From Triplophysa rosa (taxonomy: Eukaryota > Chordata > Actinopteri > Cypriniformes > Nemacheilidae): 64,000 nt of DNA. The translations under genes and the position numbers were made by a program. Location: the NCBI RefSeq assembly GCF_024868665.1, contig NC_079902.1:18281450-18345449 (forward strand). Direction: 5' to 3'. The notes below the pieces were generated by a model, which was not told where the DNA came from, searched no databases, and saw only the letters and a list, made by a program, of their open reading frames with translations. Below, piece after piece: positions 27,634-39,996 of the stretch. Position 1 is the first letter of the stretch. Each line of letters opens with the position of its first letter.

Positions 27634-30600
27634 ATGGTAAGAATGCCCTATTATGTTGAACTGCATTTGTAGTCTACTTTAGCATATGTTTCATGAAACG
27701 AGACATAAAACATAAACATAAAAGGTTTAAAGTTAATTGGGATTTACAGCAGAGCGTTTAGTGAATTTGCGCGTTTTTCGTAAATGCACTTCTATGCGCA
27801 AAATATAGCATGGCGCTAAAAGCAAATATTTAGCCTACATCAGATAACGTGTTATGTACGTTAAATTACGTTTTCGGATACTCTGTGTAGAATTATTTTC
27901 AGTGACTAAATAGAATAGAAAACGACAAGGTGTTGATCAGCGGGAAAAAAATCATATAAAAGTCTTACATTAGCCTAGTCTTTACATCAACCGGCTAAAA
28001 CAACACGTAAGTCTTGTGTTATTTTTTATGCGTCGTCTTTTAGGCATAGTCATATTTTCAGCTATCAAAGTAGCATTATAATCTCGATAGTATTGTTTCC
28101 GGTTTTGCACATTCTGTTTAAAGATCGAGAGGTTGTTATCGGACGTGTGTTGGCGTGGTGACCGTTGTCATGGAGGTTAAGGTGTTGGATGACTGGACTA
28201 TCGCAGATGAGACTTGTATCAGATCAGACGGAGGGAACGGTCACTGCCATTATCAGTCAGAAGCGTTCAGACATCATTTTAAATGATAAGACATTTAGTC
28301 CTATAGGACTCGGTAGCATATCGGTTTATTTTTTCAGTTTATCTGTAAAGAAATGAACATTCTTGCCATTTCAAACAGGGCTTTGACTTTCATTCTTCAA
28401 AATATATTCTTTTGTGTTCTGCACACTTTAAGCTGCTGTTTTATGCATTGAATTGAAGTTTCAGGGTTAACTGATCCCTGACCTTTAGCCTGAACATGAA
28501 CCCTAACCTTAAACCTAAAACCTCATCTTATCCTTTACTCCAGCTCTAGTATTAACCTGAGCCTTATCCTGCTCTATCTTTAATCAGATGTGTATGGATA
28601 GCGATGCTCTTTGTCATTTTGTGTGGCTTACCTGGATTTTATAGACTTTTTATTGTTTCTTTTAGCTGCATTAAATGGACAGTTCACCCAAAATAAAAAT
28701 TCTGTCATCATTTACTCACCTTCGAGTTGTTCCAAATCTGTATACATTTATTTGTTCTGAGAAAGAATGCTTGGAACCAAACAGTTCTTGGACCCCATTG
28801 ACCACCATAGAAAAAAATACTTTATATTTTTTTGTTCTGTTGAACACAAAAGAAGATATGTTGAAGAATATAGAACAGCAAACAGTTCTGGGGCACTTAT
28901 GACTTGTCATTTTTCCTACTATGGTAGGGGTCCAAGAACTGTTTGGTTACAAGCATTCTTCCAAATATCTTTCTCTTTGTTCAACCAAACAAATACAATT
29001 ATAATAAAGTGAGCAATTCATGACAGCATTTTCATTTTGGGTGAACTACCACTTTAAGTAACAGTAATGTAAATAAAATGCTATAATTAGGGAACCAATG
29101 CAATAAAAACATACACCTAAAAGTTTTGTCCTTTTGAATCCATTTTGATTTGCTGATTTTTCTGACAAAAGGTCATATTGAACAACAAACAATAAATGGT
29201 GCAAAGCATTAATGACACTCAGCATTCATATTAAGAATGTTTCTGTGTCACATGCATCTTGCATTTGGATTTTAGTGTTAAAAGCATAACTACATACATA
29301 ACTACATACAACTGTCAATTGCTTTGAAATCACATACATTGTGTAATATGTTAAATTTGTATATATTCTGCAGGCAACCAGAGGCAGCGTGAAACCCTTT
29401 GTGAACTTCAATGCAAAGCAAGATGCAGAACTTTTGCGCAAGGCCATGAAAGGGATTGGTAAGTCAAACAGGTTATTGCAATTTCTCTATAAATCTAGAA
29501 TTGTTTTGTTGGGATCTATGCTTTGTGTTTTGAAAAGTAAGTTAGAAGATTTGGAACCTTCTCAATATCCATTTGACCACTATTACGCATTGAGGAGATG
29601 CAGTTACTCAGTGTTGTTAACAAATTGCACTGATCACCAGATTGAGTAACATTGTTTTCAACAGTTCAGCCTCTGTCCTGTGTTAATAAGCTGGTGTGAA
29701 TGCTGTGTGTCCTCAGGCACTGATGAAGATACCGTCCTCATGTTGCTGACATCTCGCTCTAATGACCAGAGACAGGAAATAAAAGCAGCCTATAAAAAGG
29801 CCTTTGGCAAGGTAAGACAGTGTTGTATTTGTGTATTCTAGTGTTACATTACAATAATACAGTGTATTGAAATCATATCCAGATATTTAAAAAAAATGTA
29901 TACTGATAAAAGTCAGCATCTACCATCTTTCCAAACTGCATCTTAAACTGCAAAACAACACAATGAATATTGAATGAAAATCCATGTGGATGTTAATTTA
30001 TGTGAGTTATAACCAAACAAGGGAATAATCTCCATTAACTAAACTGTCAGGTAGAGACCACATTCATTTGTTGTTCCATTGAATCAGTAAGAAATACTGC
30101 TGAACATCAATAGCAGTTTGTCTCGATTATTTACGCTGCTGTACCGCTGTTTGGCACGTTTGTGCAGATATAATTCAATACTGACATCTCCATCTAAAGC
30201 GATGCTAAAATGCTTAATATCGTCATTCTAAGAAACAGTATATTTTCTTGTCTTTCTTGGCTTGTGTTCTCTCTTTCGCTCTTGTTTGTCTGTTTTGTCT
30301 TTTTACAGGATTTAGAGAAAGACTTGCGATCGGAGCTCGGCGGAAAGCTAGAGGATCTCATTGTGGCTCTTATGTCTCCACCCACAATATATGATTCTAA
30401 TGAACTCCATAAGGCCATCAAGGTAAAGTCAACTATAAAAGAAGTCATAAAGTCTATGAAACTCTACTTTATGAATGTCATAAAGTCATTGTCTATGAAT
30501 TATAATGAAAAAGTAAAGCAAACACATTGCTATGGAAAATGAATTTGCATTGTGCAAATGGGAGCTCTCTTTTTTGGTTTTCTTACAGGGTGCAGGTACG

Positions 30601-33484
30601 GAGGATAAAGTTTTAATTGAGATCCTGGCCTCCAGGACATGTGATGAGATAAAAGATATCATCAAGGCTTACAAGAAAGGTAATGTTCACTGTGTTTACG
30701 GTCTTCCTAAATCCACAATGAAAATGTCGCACCAATGCAAAGTTGATGAATAACCGTGTCTAAGAAGGTAGACAAATGACCAAGTATTTATGCTTTGCAG
30801 ACTTCAAATAATAAATCTTTTATAGTATGGCTCAATAGAGTGTAACGGTAGTGTTCCAGCAGTAGAAATCCCATTTATTTTCTCCATAAAAACTTGATTT
30901 TTAACAACGTATAAACAGATGTTAAGCTTTGATATAAGTGATTTTAACTTGAGAAAAAAGCAGTAGCAACCCACAATAATGAATTTGTACAATTTTAACA
31001 ACTGCACCAGTCATTTTTAAATCTTTAAGCTTTTACTAATACATGTTAAATATTCATTTTGCAAATATATGAAGAGTTTGGTTCCATTTTTTTTAAAATT
31101 CAAAAATCATGTTTTTTATTTTGTTTTATTGTGTTTTGTTTTATTTTTTTTAGTTATTATGGCTTAAAACAAAACAAACCAACTGCAGTTTGATTTATAT
31201 TAAATGGAATGCACAATAAAAAAACATGATTTTTGAAACATTTTAAAAACGGAGTTATCTCATTTTCGAACCAAACTCTTCATATTTTACCCTCTTCAAC
31301 ACTGCGTCATCGGCCTCCTGCAAGCAAACAGGTCATATGGAGAACAGTGGGGAAATGCACGAAAGCCATCTAAGCAGATATCTGAAAGGAGAGAAGACTC
31401 ACTTTACCCTGATCATAAAGTTTCTACAAGGCATTGCTGTTAAAACCGATCCTTTCCAATTAGAGTCAGTTGAGACCATTAAGGTGTAAGCAATCTATAG
31501 ACCCCGTCTCATGTGTCTTATGTGGCCTAGAGCACGGAGGCAAGCTGGAAAAAGACATCATGGGTGATACATCTGGACATTACCAGAAGATGCTGGTTAT
31601 CCTCCTGCAGGTAAAACAAAATCATGGTTTTAAAGTTTATATGCACATAGAAAAGAAAAGAAATCCATGTATGTGATCGGTAGTTGACAAACTACCCACA
31701 TATATACAGTAGATGTGTTCAATACAAATATACAGTAGATGTGTTGTATGGTGTGACATAGCAAAAATTTCGAAAACAAACTGTTGATAATATATTTTTG
31801 ATGATATTTATATTTATAATATAAAATAGGATAAGAGAGATTTATCTTCATTGTTCGTTTTTTTCTCTGAATTTTTACTGTCACACCATAGGACACATTT
31901 ACGGTATATTTGTCAACTACCCATATATTGGGCAATGGTAAAAAAGTATTAAGTTATGATACTGTGGAAGACACATCAACATGGTTAACAGCGGACAGGA
32001 CAGCTTCAAATTCCAGAAAAAAAACTTGTGATATGTAATTTTGGTCATACCGCCAATCTGGAGTTGAGATGGAAGAGGCAGTAACGTTGAGAAGACTGCA
32101 AGCAAAGTGATGGAAAAGGGCAGTGATAACATGAGCTATGGTGAAGTCATCCTTAAGTAATTAAAACAGCTCTTGAGTTAATGTTGTGCAGAAGATTAAA
32201 TGATTCTCGGGGGTAAAGTGCGGGTAATTCAATATTGGAGTTTACCGTTTGAGGGAAATTCCACGCCTCGTCTAGGAATATGTGGAAGGTGGAGAAGGGC
32301 TGTCGTGCATCAGATGTTCTGATCGGTCTTGTGCATCTGTTACTACATTCAGGCAAAAAGGGAGGAGGGAGTAGATGAGAGCAGAGTGGAGAAAGATGCC
32401 AAGGTAAAGAACAGTGACACTTCCAGAAATATATACACACCCTGCAAATATACATTTGTTTTAGCACTGTAATTAATCATCTTCACGTACACTACTCACT
32501 TACATACTGTGTTAATGTAAAGATGGAAAAACGTAACTGGATCTTCAGGTTTAAGTTGCAAACCTTAGAAGTGTTTGTCTGTTGATCATGTTTCAGGAGC
32601 TGTTCGCTGCCGGAGAACAGAAAGTAGGCACGGACGAGGAGAAGTTCATCAACATACTCGGCAACAGGAGCGCAGAACACCTGAGAAAAGGTGCGCGTGT
32701 GTGTGTTCAAAGCTTTCTCACATAATCCGAATGAACAATGAAAGGCTTTTTAATGGCTTCCGGTCCCCGTTTCAGTGTTTGATGCCTACAAAAAGATTGC
32801 CGGCTGTGACATTGAAGAGAGCTTAACAGATGAGTGTACCGGGAACCTTGAAGCACTGCTGCTGGCTCTGGGTACGAAATGAAACCCTGACTCAATGATT
32901 TTTATCATTAAAATGTGGAAACTGAAATGTTCTCGCTCTCTCTCACTTTAGTGAAGTGTGCAAAAAGTGTGCCCGGTTATTTTGCCGAATCCCTTCGAGA
33001 GTCCATGAGGGTATGAGAGGTTTAAGAATCTCATCTTTTTTTTACCTACTCATAATCGTACACTAGATAACTTGCTGCTCATTGAAATGATCAAACAGAG
33101 CCACTTCAAGTGGAAAAATGAAAACAACTTCTGCCTGTTTAATAAATGAGTGTGTTGGATCTGAGCAATAATGAGACTATGAAAATGATTTCACGCATTA
33201 TTGGTTTGTTTACTCACAGCGTGCTGGCACTGACGACAAGACGCTCATAAGACTCATGGTGTCTAGAAGCGAACAGGATATGCTGGACATCAGAGCGGCA
33301 TACAAGAAGAAATATGGCGAATCACTTTACTGCACCATACAGGTTGGTTATACACACACAGCATCTCTCATATACATTAAAAAATTATAATATTACAAAA
33401 TTATTTTTTCATCCCATTTTATAGGAAGACACTGATGGAGATTACCAGAAGGCCCTGCTCTACCTGTGTGGTGGCAATGATTAG
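27634..33484 (+). CDS. anxa5: Annexin A5
   Basis: Twelve coding exons: 27634-27636, 29374-29458, 29717-29811, 30309-30422, 30589-30679, 31531-31610, 32353-32403, 32597-32690, 32776-32871, 32952-33010, 33220-33342 and 33425-33484. All phases close, giving 316 residues. Annexin A5 binds phosphatidylserine membranes in a calcium-dependent way and self-assembles into two-dimensional arrays. Four annexin repeats are visible. Type-II calcium loops read KGIGTDED (repeat 1), KGAGTEDK (repeat 2), KVGTDEEK (repeat 3) and RAGTDDKT (repeat 4). The partner acidic segments include [17 protein letters not shown] and [15 protein letters not shown]. The first coding exon holds only the ATG. The exon ending at 32871 has a weak GTACGA donor, but the frame closes (LLALVKCAKS). 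Whether this is the fish a or b copy cannot be told. Confidence 0.96.
28671..29057. repeat. TTAA-type MITE copy 3 (anxa5 intron 1)
   Basis: Full-length copy. It starts TTAAATGGACAGTTCACCC and ends GGGTGAACTACCACTTTAA. Confidence 0.9.
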
Positions 33485-33839
33485 ATACAGCATAGTCATT
33501 TTTCTTTATGCAAAAATTAATTTGTGTTTGTTATATAATTGTTATATCAATTCTTGTCTTGTTTCTTAACTTATACACATTCACATTTTCTTGGTTTAGT
33601 ATTTTGCATTTATGTACCTGTATGTTACCTTTTATGCTTTGTGGTTTTTCAGTGTTTGAGTACTGGAGGTTATATTGAGGCATGAATTGGTGTTGAATTT
33701 GTTTCTTTTAAAGTGTTGTTTGAAGGTTTTTGATTAAGAAAAAAGCATGACATGTTTTGGACCATATTAAATGTTTCTGTATTTAGTTTCACCTGCTAAG
33801 AATATTCGTACTTCTGCCATTAGATGGCAGTATTGTTTT

Positions 33840-33845
33840 AATAAA
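33840..33845 (+). terminator. Poly(A) signal of anxa5
   Basis: AATAAA about 355 bases past the stop codon, on the coding strand. Confidence 0.6.
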
Positions 33846-33993
33846 TTGTTTTAATCTCTTTCTCATCCTGTTTCCACTTATGTTAATGTTACATTTTTTA
33901 CATTAATTAAAGAGTAAAGTTGATTTGTGTGTATATATCCTTATCAAAACGTGTATATCCATGTTATATACATATGTCAATGAGCTATACTTG

Positions 33994-34346
33994 TTAAAGG
34001 GACAGTTCACCCCAAAATAAAAACCTGACATCATTTACTCACCCTCGAATTGTTGTTCCAAATCTGTATGTTTCTTTGCTCTGATGAGCACTGAGAAAGA
34101 TATTTGGAAGAATGCTTGTAATGCAAACAGTTCTTGGCCACCATTGATTACCATAGTAGGAAAAATGACAATATAGTCAAAAGTTTGCTTTCCTAAATTC
34201 TTCAAAATATCTTCTTTTGTGTTCGACAGAACAAAGACATTTACAAAATAATTTTCCAGAACAAAGACATTTTTACAGATTTGCAACAACATGAGGGTGA
34301 GTAAATAAAAACAGAATTTTCATTTTTGGGTGAACTGCTCCTTTAA
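33994..34346. repeat. TTAA-type MITE copy 4
   Basis: Full-length copy with ends TTAAAGGGACAGTTCACC and GGTGAACTGCTCCTTTAA, just after anxa5. Confidence 0.9.
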
Positions 34347-35214
34347 TCAGGCCCTTTTCATTCTTTGCGAATTACTTGTCAATAATAGATTTGTCAATGT
34401 GGTTTTGTTTCCTTTCCCAGATAAACTTGGCAAACTCATGTACTTTGCTTAATTTAGTGCTTTTCCCAAACACTATAAGGGATTCTGTAGGGGTCAATGT
34501 GTTTGGTTCACATATATTATCTTCCTGATATTAGAAGACTGGGACCTCTTTCATAGAAATGTTGAATTCTTGAAGCATGAGAGAGCTTTCAAGACTCATA
34601 ATATCACATTGTTTTATTATGTGTGTGGACTGTGTGTAAATCTCTTTTCTAAATCCTAACACTGGCAGTCTCATGCAGCACAAATCCTACGGAGGACCCC
34701 AGTGTTCGTGTCCAAGTTCTTTTCATTTCCACAATGGTATTTATTAAGGTCATTATTTCAGCCAATCAGAGACCAGAATGTCAGGGTGTGGAATCAGGCC
34801 ACCTCAGTCCACATGGAAATCATTCATGGAGTTCCACCCTGCAGGACCCACCAGAAGTATAGCTATCTCTGGAGGGGTTAGATGAGAACAGTGTTTGAAT
34901 TCATCTCATGCAGAAATAAAAGCAGTGTCTGAGATTTTATAAGAATATTAGGTGACAATTCAGTGTTATACACAAATACAGTATGAACCACACCTTCATA
35001 AAAGAACGAAATGTTAAAAGTGTTACATTACCAAGTTCATTGTTTCTTAGCATTGAGCTGACATCGAATCAAAATTCTTTCCTTCATGTCACGCAACACT
35101 CTTGGAAACCATTAATATCAATTTAATATTTCATGTAAATACCTGTTGTAGGTGTGGTACTTTCCAAAGGCAAAATTATGTGGTTTTTACCACATATTGA
35201 AACTGGATTTACTC

Positions 35215-35346
35215 AGGGCCATTGCTTTGTCTGAAGATGCACACTAGTAATGTTTTCATAAGACATATTTATAAAACCTTAAGTGTCCTAATTTAACTAA
35301 GGCATAATCCTGGTTTAAGATAAACCTTGTCTGGGAAACCGGGCCA
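35215..35346. repeat. GGGGCGGTTTCCCGG MITE, right half
   Basis: A partial, diverged copy. It keeps the internal TGTCTGAAGATGCACAC segment and the terminus CTTGTCTGGGAAACCGGGCC, and it sits 22 bases left of a complete copy. Confidence 0.75.
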
Positions 35347-35367
35347 TAAAGAAAGTTAAAAGATATT

Positions 35368-35551
35368 GGGGCGGTTTCCCGGGCAGGGCTTAAGACTAGT
35401 CCTAGACTAAAATAAATGTTAGAGCTGTCAAAACTGAAAATAGCTTGCAGTGACATTTTAAAACACATAAGTGCCCCTGTTTTGTCTGAAAATGCACACC
35501 AGTAAAGGCCTAGCCCTGATTTAAGATAATCCCTGTCCGGGAAACCGCCCC
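35368..35551. mobile_element. Complete 184-bp MITE with GGGGCGGTTTCCCGG termini
   Basis: The ends are near-perfect inverted repeats. Left begins GGGGCGGTTTCCCGGGCAGG and right ends CCTGTCCGGGAAACCGCCCC. No coding capacity. The superfamily is not decided because no clear target duplication is seen. Confidence 0.85.
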
Positions 35552-35931
35552 ATTAAATTAATATGAAGTTAGTAGATTTAGGCTTATGTCATTTCCCACT
35601 TCTGCAGAACATTTAAAAGTTTTGGGTCAGTATTTTTTGACTCAAAATGCAAATTTTCTTGCAAATTACTGTAAATTGTGTTAGGCTACATAATCAACAA
35701 AGCTCGAACAGCGAGATTGATTGACAATCACAGAAAAAGATTGTTAAGGTTCATTCATCCTGATCTGACAAAGGCCAACAAACTAATTTTACTTTAGAAT
35801 TAACCGTTGTGAATAACCTTTGCTAAGAATGTTGTTTTTTGCTTGGAATGTTGTTTTCTGAGAGGCCACAACATCAGTGAGTGTTAACTTTCATAATCAC
35901 AGGCTGGTTTGATGTGTACAGCTACCAAAAC

Positions 35932-37177
35932 CAGTGCCTGAATTGAAGGGGGGCTGGGGGGTTCCGGGCCCCACCATAATGCATTAGGGACCCCCAGGAG
36001 AAGTAAAAAATAGACTTAGGGGGTCCCTCAGATATTTTTATTTGAGTAAAAATGATAATGACAAATGTGATTAAATTCATGCAATGGATATGGTAAATTT
36101 CGTCAATTAATTATTTACAATAATTTATATTAAGTTTGTTTATGGGCTTGTTGTCATGTCTCTTTAAATTTTAAACGCCCCACCCCACGTCTAAAGACCG
36201 CTAAGCGCAGGACATTGTTGACATGACTGCTTGATTGGCGTTGCTCTGGTGAAGCTAACTTCAGCTAAAAAAATGGAAAATAATAAACCTCCACAGTCGG
36301 GAAAAGGAAGATTCTACTTTTTGAGGGGTAATTTTCTCTCTCTATATATCTTTCCACTATATTTATCAACTCCATGTCGGGGCTTTTGTATTCCTTGCGT
36401 AAATTATTATTAGGCCTGGTTCTGGGGTGCTATGAGATCTCGATGAAGATGAGTGATTAATAAAGTAATTATGAAGGGAGTGCTCCTTGTGTGGTTTCTG
36501 TGCTATATATAATCCATTCAGAATTGTAAAACTTGTTTTTCATGCTGCTAAGACCAACGGCCACATACACGCTGCAAACTTTCGGGAATTACATCGGTGT
36601 ATAAATGCGGGATTCACTCTTGAAATAGACATTGATTGACATATTGATAGCCATAGTTAGCTCCTGAATAAAGCAGACTTTTGGACTGAAATTATTGAAT
36701 AGTCCACCTACTGGACATAACTATGTAAACTGCACTGAAATCGTTGAAAAATCCCCATAACACTAACACACAGACAGTCGGTCTTGTCGCAATTTATATT
36801 TTGTAATATCTAATAAACTAGTTTCTTGCATTTAAACAAGTCTTTTGGAACAAACATTATTATCACAAAGTGTCAATCATCCATTTGTTTTTAGGGAAAA
36901 TAGTAAATACTACATTTGTAGTATTGCTAGAATGCTAGAATTATACTGTTCAAAAGTCATTTCTGTTCACCAAGCCTGCATTGATTTGATCCAAAATACA
37001 GTAAAAGAAGCCTGTTCTTTTATGTAAGCTTGTTTTTAATAAATAGTATATAGTTATGCATATTATGATGAAATATATTGTGTATTTTGTATAAATTGTA
37101 TATTGCGAGACTAACCCCCACCCCCACCAAAAAAAGTCTTATGGGGGGACCCATTTCTTGATTCAATTCGAGCACTG
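35932..37177. mobile_element. Non-autonomous hAT-like transposon
   Basis: This 1246-bp segment begins CAGTGCCTGAATTGA, and its right end, read in reverse complement, is CAGTGCTCGAATTGA. That makes terminal inverted repeats matching at 13 of 15 positions. It is flanked by 8-bp near-duplicates (ACCAAAAC left, ATTAAAAC right), the target-site length of hAT elements. Inside, a short frame from 36231 contains MENNKPPQSGKGR, which looks like the start of a hAT-type transposase exon cut off early. No full transposase remains, so it is a deletion derivative. Confidence 0.8.
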
Positions 37178-38256
37178 ATTAAAACCCTTTGTGTAGTTTG
37201 GAGAATTGTTTGGTCAATTGTATGAAACAGTAAAATTCTAATTTACAAATTAAATTTAAAACGAAAACAAATTCCAATTGCAATATGTATGTGTTGGAAA
37301 ATGGAGAGGATAAAACATACCTCACATGTAACAACTAATGTAACAATAGAATTTGCTATACCCTGATTTGGGATTAATGCTCCACATATCTTAAACCAGC
37401 AATGTCTTGAGACATCTGGTTCAACATAAAAGGTATTCAGATCAAAGTTAGCACCATGCAGGCTCACAGAACTAAATAGGCTACAATTTGCCTATAATTT
37501 TCTTGTAATGACTGAAGGAGCACATGGCTTGTTTTGGAATGCAAAGATCACAGAATAATTACACTGTCAAAAGTAATTTTATGAATGGATGCACAAACAA
37601 TTAGCTGTTATTCCATCAACAGGATTAGCTCAAATCAAACTGGGTCAATGCAATGACAACACAAATTCCATTTGGCAGTTTCTACACTTATAATCTTTCG
37701 TTGAAATCTGTTACGAGCATGTGTTTCACCTTGTTTAACATCTCTGAACACATTTATTTTACATTTTCATTAATACATTTATGTTTGTGCAATCTTTTTT
37801 ATAGCTGATTTCAGGAACACAAATCCTTACAAATAAAGCAGTTTTATATACGTTTTGTTTTTCTTAATTTTACTGTTTTTAACATCGATTTACACATTTT
37901 CTTACAAAGTTTCAGTAACAACTCATGTGAGAAAATGTTCATGCACTTTGTAATCTTTAGGTATGAACTATATGGCTTGCATTAACTTTTAGACAATAGT
38001 CCTAAATGTATTATGATAATTCCCAAAAATAGACGCTTGTTTTTGACACTTGTCTTAAAAATGTCAAGGGAAGACACGGAAACCAATCAAACCTAACATT
38101 TATCGAGTTAATCAAGTTACTACAAACTATATTTAAAAACACATTAATTACAGAAAACATAAATTATAAACATTATAAAACGTATAGGCTAATCTCATTT
38201 ATACAGCCAGCCATCAATTCTACATAGCCTATTAAAAAAGGTTGAAAGATTGCAAC
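37178..38256. other. Intergenic stretch downstream of fgfbp1
   Basis: AT-rich DNA without conserved frames. The lower part (about 37800-38256) may be the fgfbp1 3' UTR. Confidence 0.4.
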
Positions 38257-38886
38257 TCAAGAGCATTCATCATTCTCAACCATCAAGAACAGAAACGTGC
38301 ACAGAGAAGACCAGGAGCTGGTGCAGTATTCCTCGGCCCGTTTCAGCTTATCGACACGGCCAGGGCACGGCGGAGAACCGGGCGGCGGTGACGGGACTCC
38401 GGATGAGGAACGCGTGAGCACCAATCTGAAGTGCGCTTCCTTCGGCGCTCTCCTGCACATCACGGCTTTAACCCGCGCTGTGAAGTCGCGACATAACCCT
38501 TTCTGCTTCTTCAGCGAACGGCCGATCTGCTTCCAGTACGCTTCGGAGTTGGATGAGTATTGCTGACAAGTGGTGGGCTTCGCCACATATTTGCACTCGA
38601 AATCCGTTCCCTCGTTTGCACAGGTGACTCCCAAAAGAAACCTGTCACCCTCACTTGCCGCGACCCACGTGCACTGCGCTTTGTCCTTCGTGGAAAATCT
38701 CCCTCTGACCACTGTGTCACCAGATGCTTTAGGACCGGTTTCATTCTTCTGACCTCTTCTTCTCTCCCCTTTACCGGGCTGTGCTCTTCCCCGTCTCTGT
38801 TTATCTTTCACACTGTCCACCTGTAAAAACTGTTGCGCGACGCAGGCGAAAATCAAAACGAGAGCGACGTCTTTTACGCGCATCAT
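38257..38886 (-). CDS. fgfbp1: Fibroblast growth factor-binding protein 1
   Basis: A single-exon coding region of 209 residues if the ATG at 38886-38884 is used. That start was chosen because it places a signal peptide (VALVLIFACVAQQFLQVDS) directly at the N-terminus. An in-frame ATG at 38934 would add 16 residues in front. FGFBP1 is a secreted carrier that releases heparin-bound FGFs from the extracellular matrix. After a lysine/arginine-rich segment (KDKQRRGRAQPGKGERRRGQ) comes the cysteine domain RGRFSTKDKAQCTWVAA to CRDFTARVKAVMCRR. The C-terminal heparin/FGF-binding tail is AEEYCTSSWSSLCTFLFL. The spacing and the WSSLCTF motif match FGFBP1 rather than FGFBP2. A minus-strand TATA box lies about 150 bases upstream, and fgfbp2 is next door in the same orientation, as in human. 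Confidence 0.9.
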   Translation of the reverse strand: MMRVKDVALVLIFACVAQQFLQVDSVKDKQRRGRAQPGKGERRRGQKNETGPKASGDTVVRGRFSTKDKAQCTWVAASEGDRFLLGVTCANEGTDFECKYVAKPTTCQQYSSNSEAYWKQIGRSLKKQKGLCRDFTARVKAVMCRRAPKEAHFRLVLTRSSSGVPSPPPGSPPCPGRVDKLKRAEEYCTSSWSSLCTFLFLMVENDECS

Positions 38887-39034
38887 GCGTGAAGTAGGCT
38901 GTATTTCAAATCTCAAAGTGCGGCAGGATATCACGCTTACATATCAACTGTTGAGATTTAAGTGAGTCAACAGGCAACGTGCATAAGAACAAATAAACAG
39001 CTGTATTACGCGCTCTGAAACCCCGTGCGAGCCA

Positions 39035-39040
39035 TTTATA
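39035..39040 (-). promoter_or_regulatory. TATA box of fgfbp1
   Basis: TATAAA on the minus strand (TATAAATGGC), about 150 bases before the chosen start codon. Confidence 0.65.
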
Positions 39041-39129
39041 GCGTATATCGCGCGTGCACGCCTCCCCAAGTTTTTACGTTACGCTTGCGTGGTTCTTTGG
39101 TTCGCTATTTAAAAGTTAAATTAGGGAAG

Positions 39130-39996
39130 TGATTGGTGACAAAGCTGAGACAGACAGAACATTTACAAGTGTATGTAACGTTAGCTCATTTGAATGTTTT
39201 AAAATATTTGGGTTAAGTTTAATGGCCTACTTTTGGAAAGGTTATTACGTAATTTTGATGACAGTGGTGGCTACATTAGCCTTTTATTTGCACAATGACC
39301 TGTGCAGTATTTAGAATACAGATAATATATAATAATAGTAGTTTGTAATGACAAAAACTAGCTCGGTTTCCATTGTAAAATTGTGTATATGAAACGAAAA
39401 CACTTGTACTTGACACACTGGCGGTCACAGCTATGAAATATTTTTTACACATTAGCGCCCCCTGCTGCCATTCCTATGAAATTCGTCACAAAATGGTAGT
39501 TTAAAGAGGCAAAATGTAATTTATTCAACATTTACAGTAACGTATGTATTTGACCATGAGCTGTAAATCGTATTACTCCTTTCAAACAAAGATCTCCATT
39601 TATAGATGTACTGATATGTTACAATCGTAACTGACCTGTATATTACCACAGCATTAAAAAATACTGACCCATACTGTAATCGTCCAGTCCACGTAAATAT
39701 GTAGGTATTAAATGATTAATACAGATTATTTTACACACACATATGTTTAAATGCATCACCTATATAATCGTGTTCTATGAATTCACAGAGACACAGTTTT
39801 CAAGAACTGTTTGTCTTTTAAACCATTTTAGTTGTCTTCATACAACCCTTCACATTGCACTCGCAGTCATCTTCAGTGGGGTTTGTTGTCTGTGAATATG
39901 TGACAGATGGTAGAAGAGAGAAGAGACAAACTGGTTAAACATTTTTTTCAAGAAATAACCGGTTTTAGTTTAAGGCTTTTAAAACTCCTACCTCTT
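39130..39996. other. Gap between fgfbp1 and fgfbp2
   Basis: AT-rich, with no conserved frames or recognised repeats. It probably includes the fgfbp2 3' UTR at its right side. Confidence 0.4.

Noticed and set aside
28165..28356. Open frames in anxa5 intron 1, including a 38-residue frame from a good ATG context near 28171
   Set aside because: No similarity to known proteins, no splice or poly(A) context, and length within chance for this region.
28490..28560. CCTAA-like repeats suggestive of interstitial telomere sequence
   Set aside because: Only loosely periodic and without a run of exact telomere units.
36231..36413. 60-residue plus-strand frame as an independent gene
   Set aside because: It lies inside the hAT-like element and is best explained as a cut-off transposase exon.
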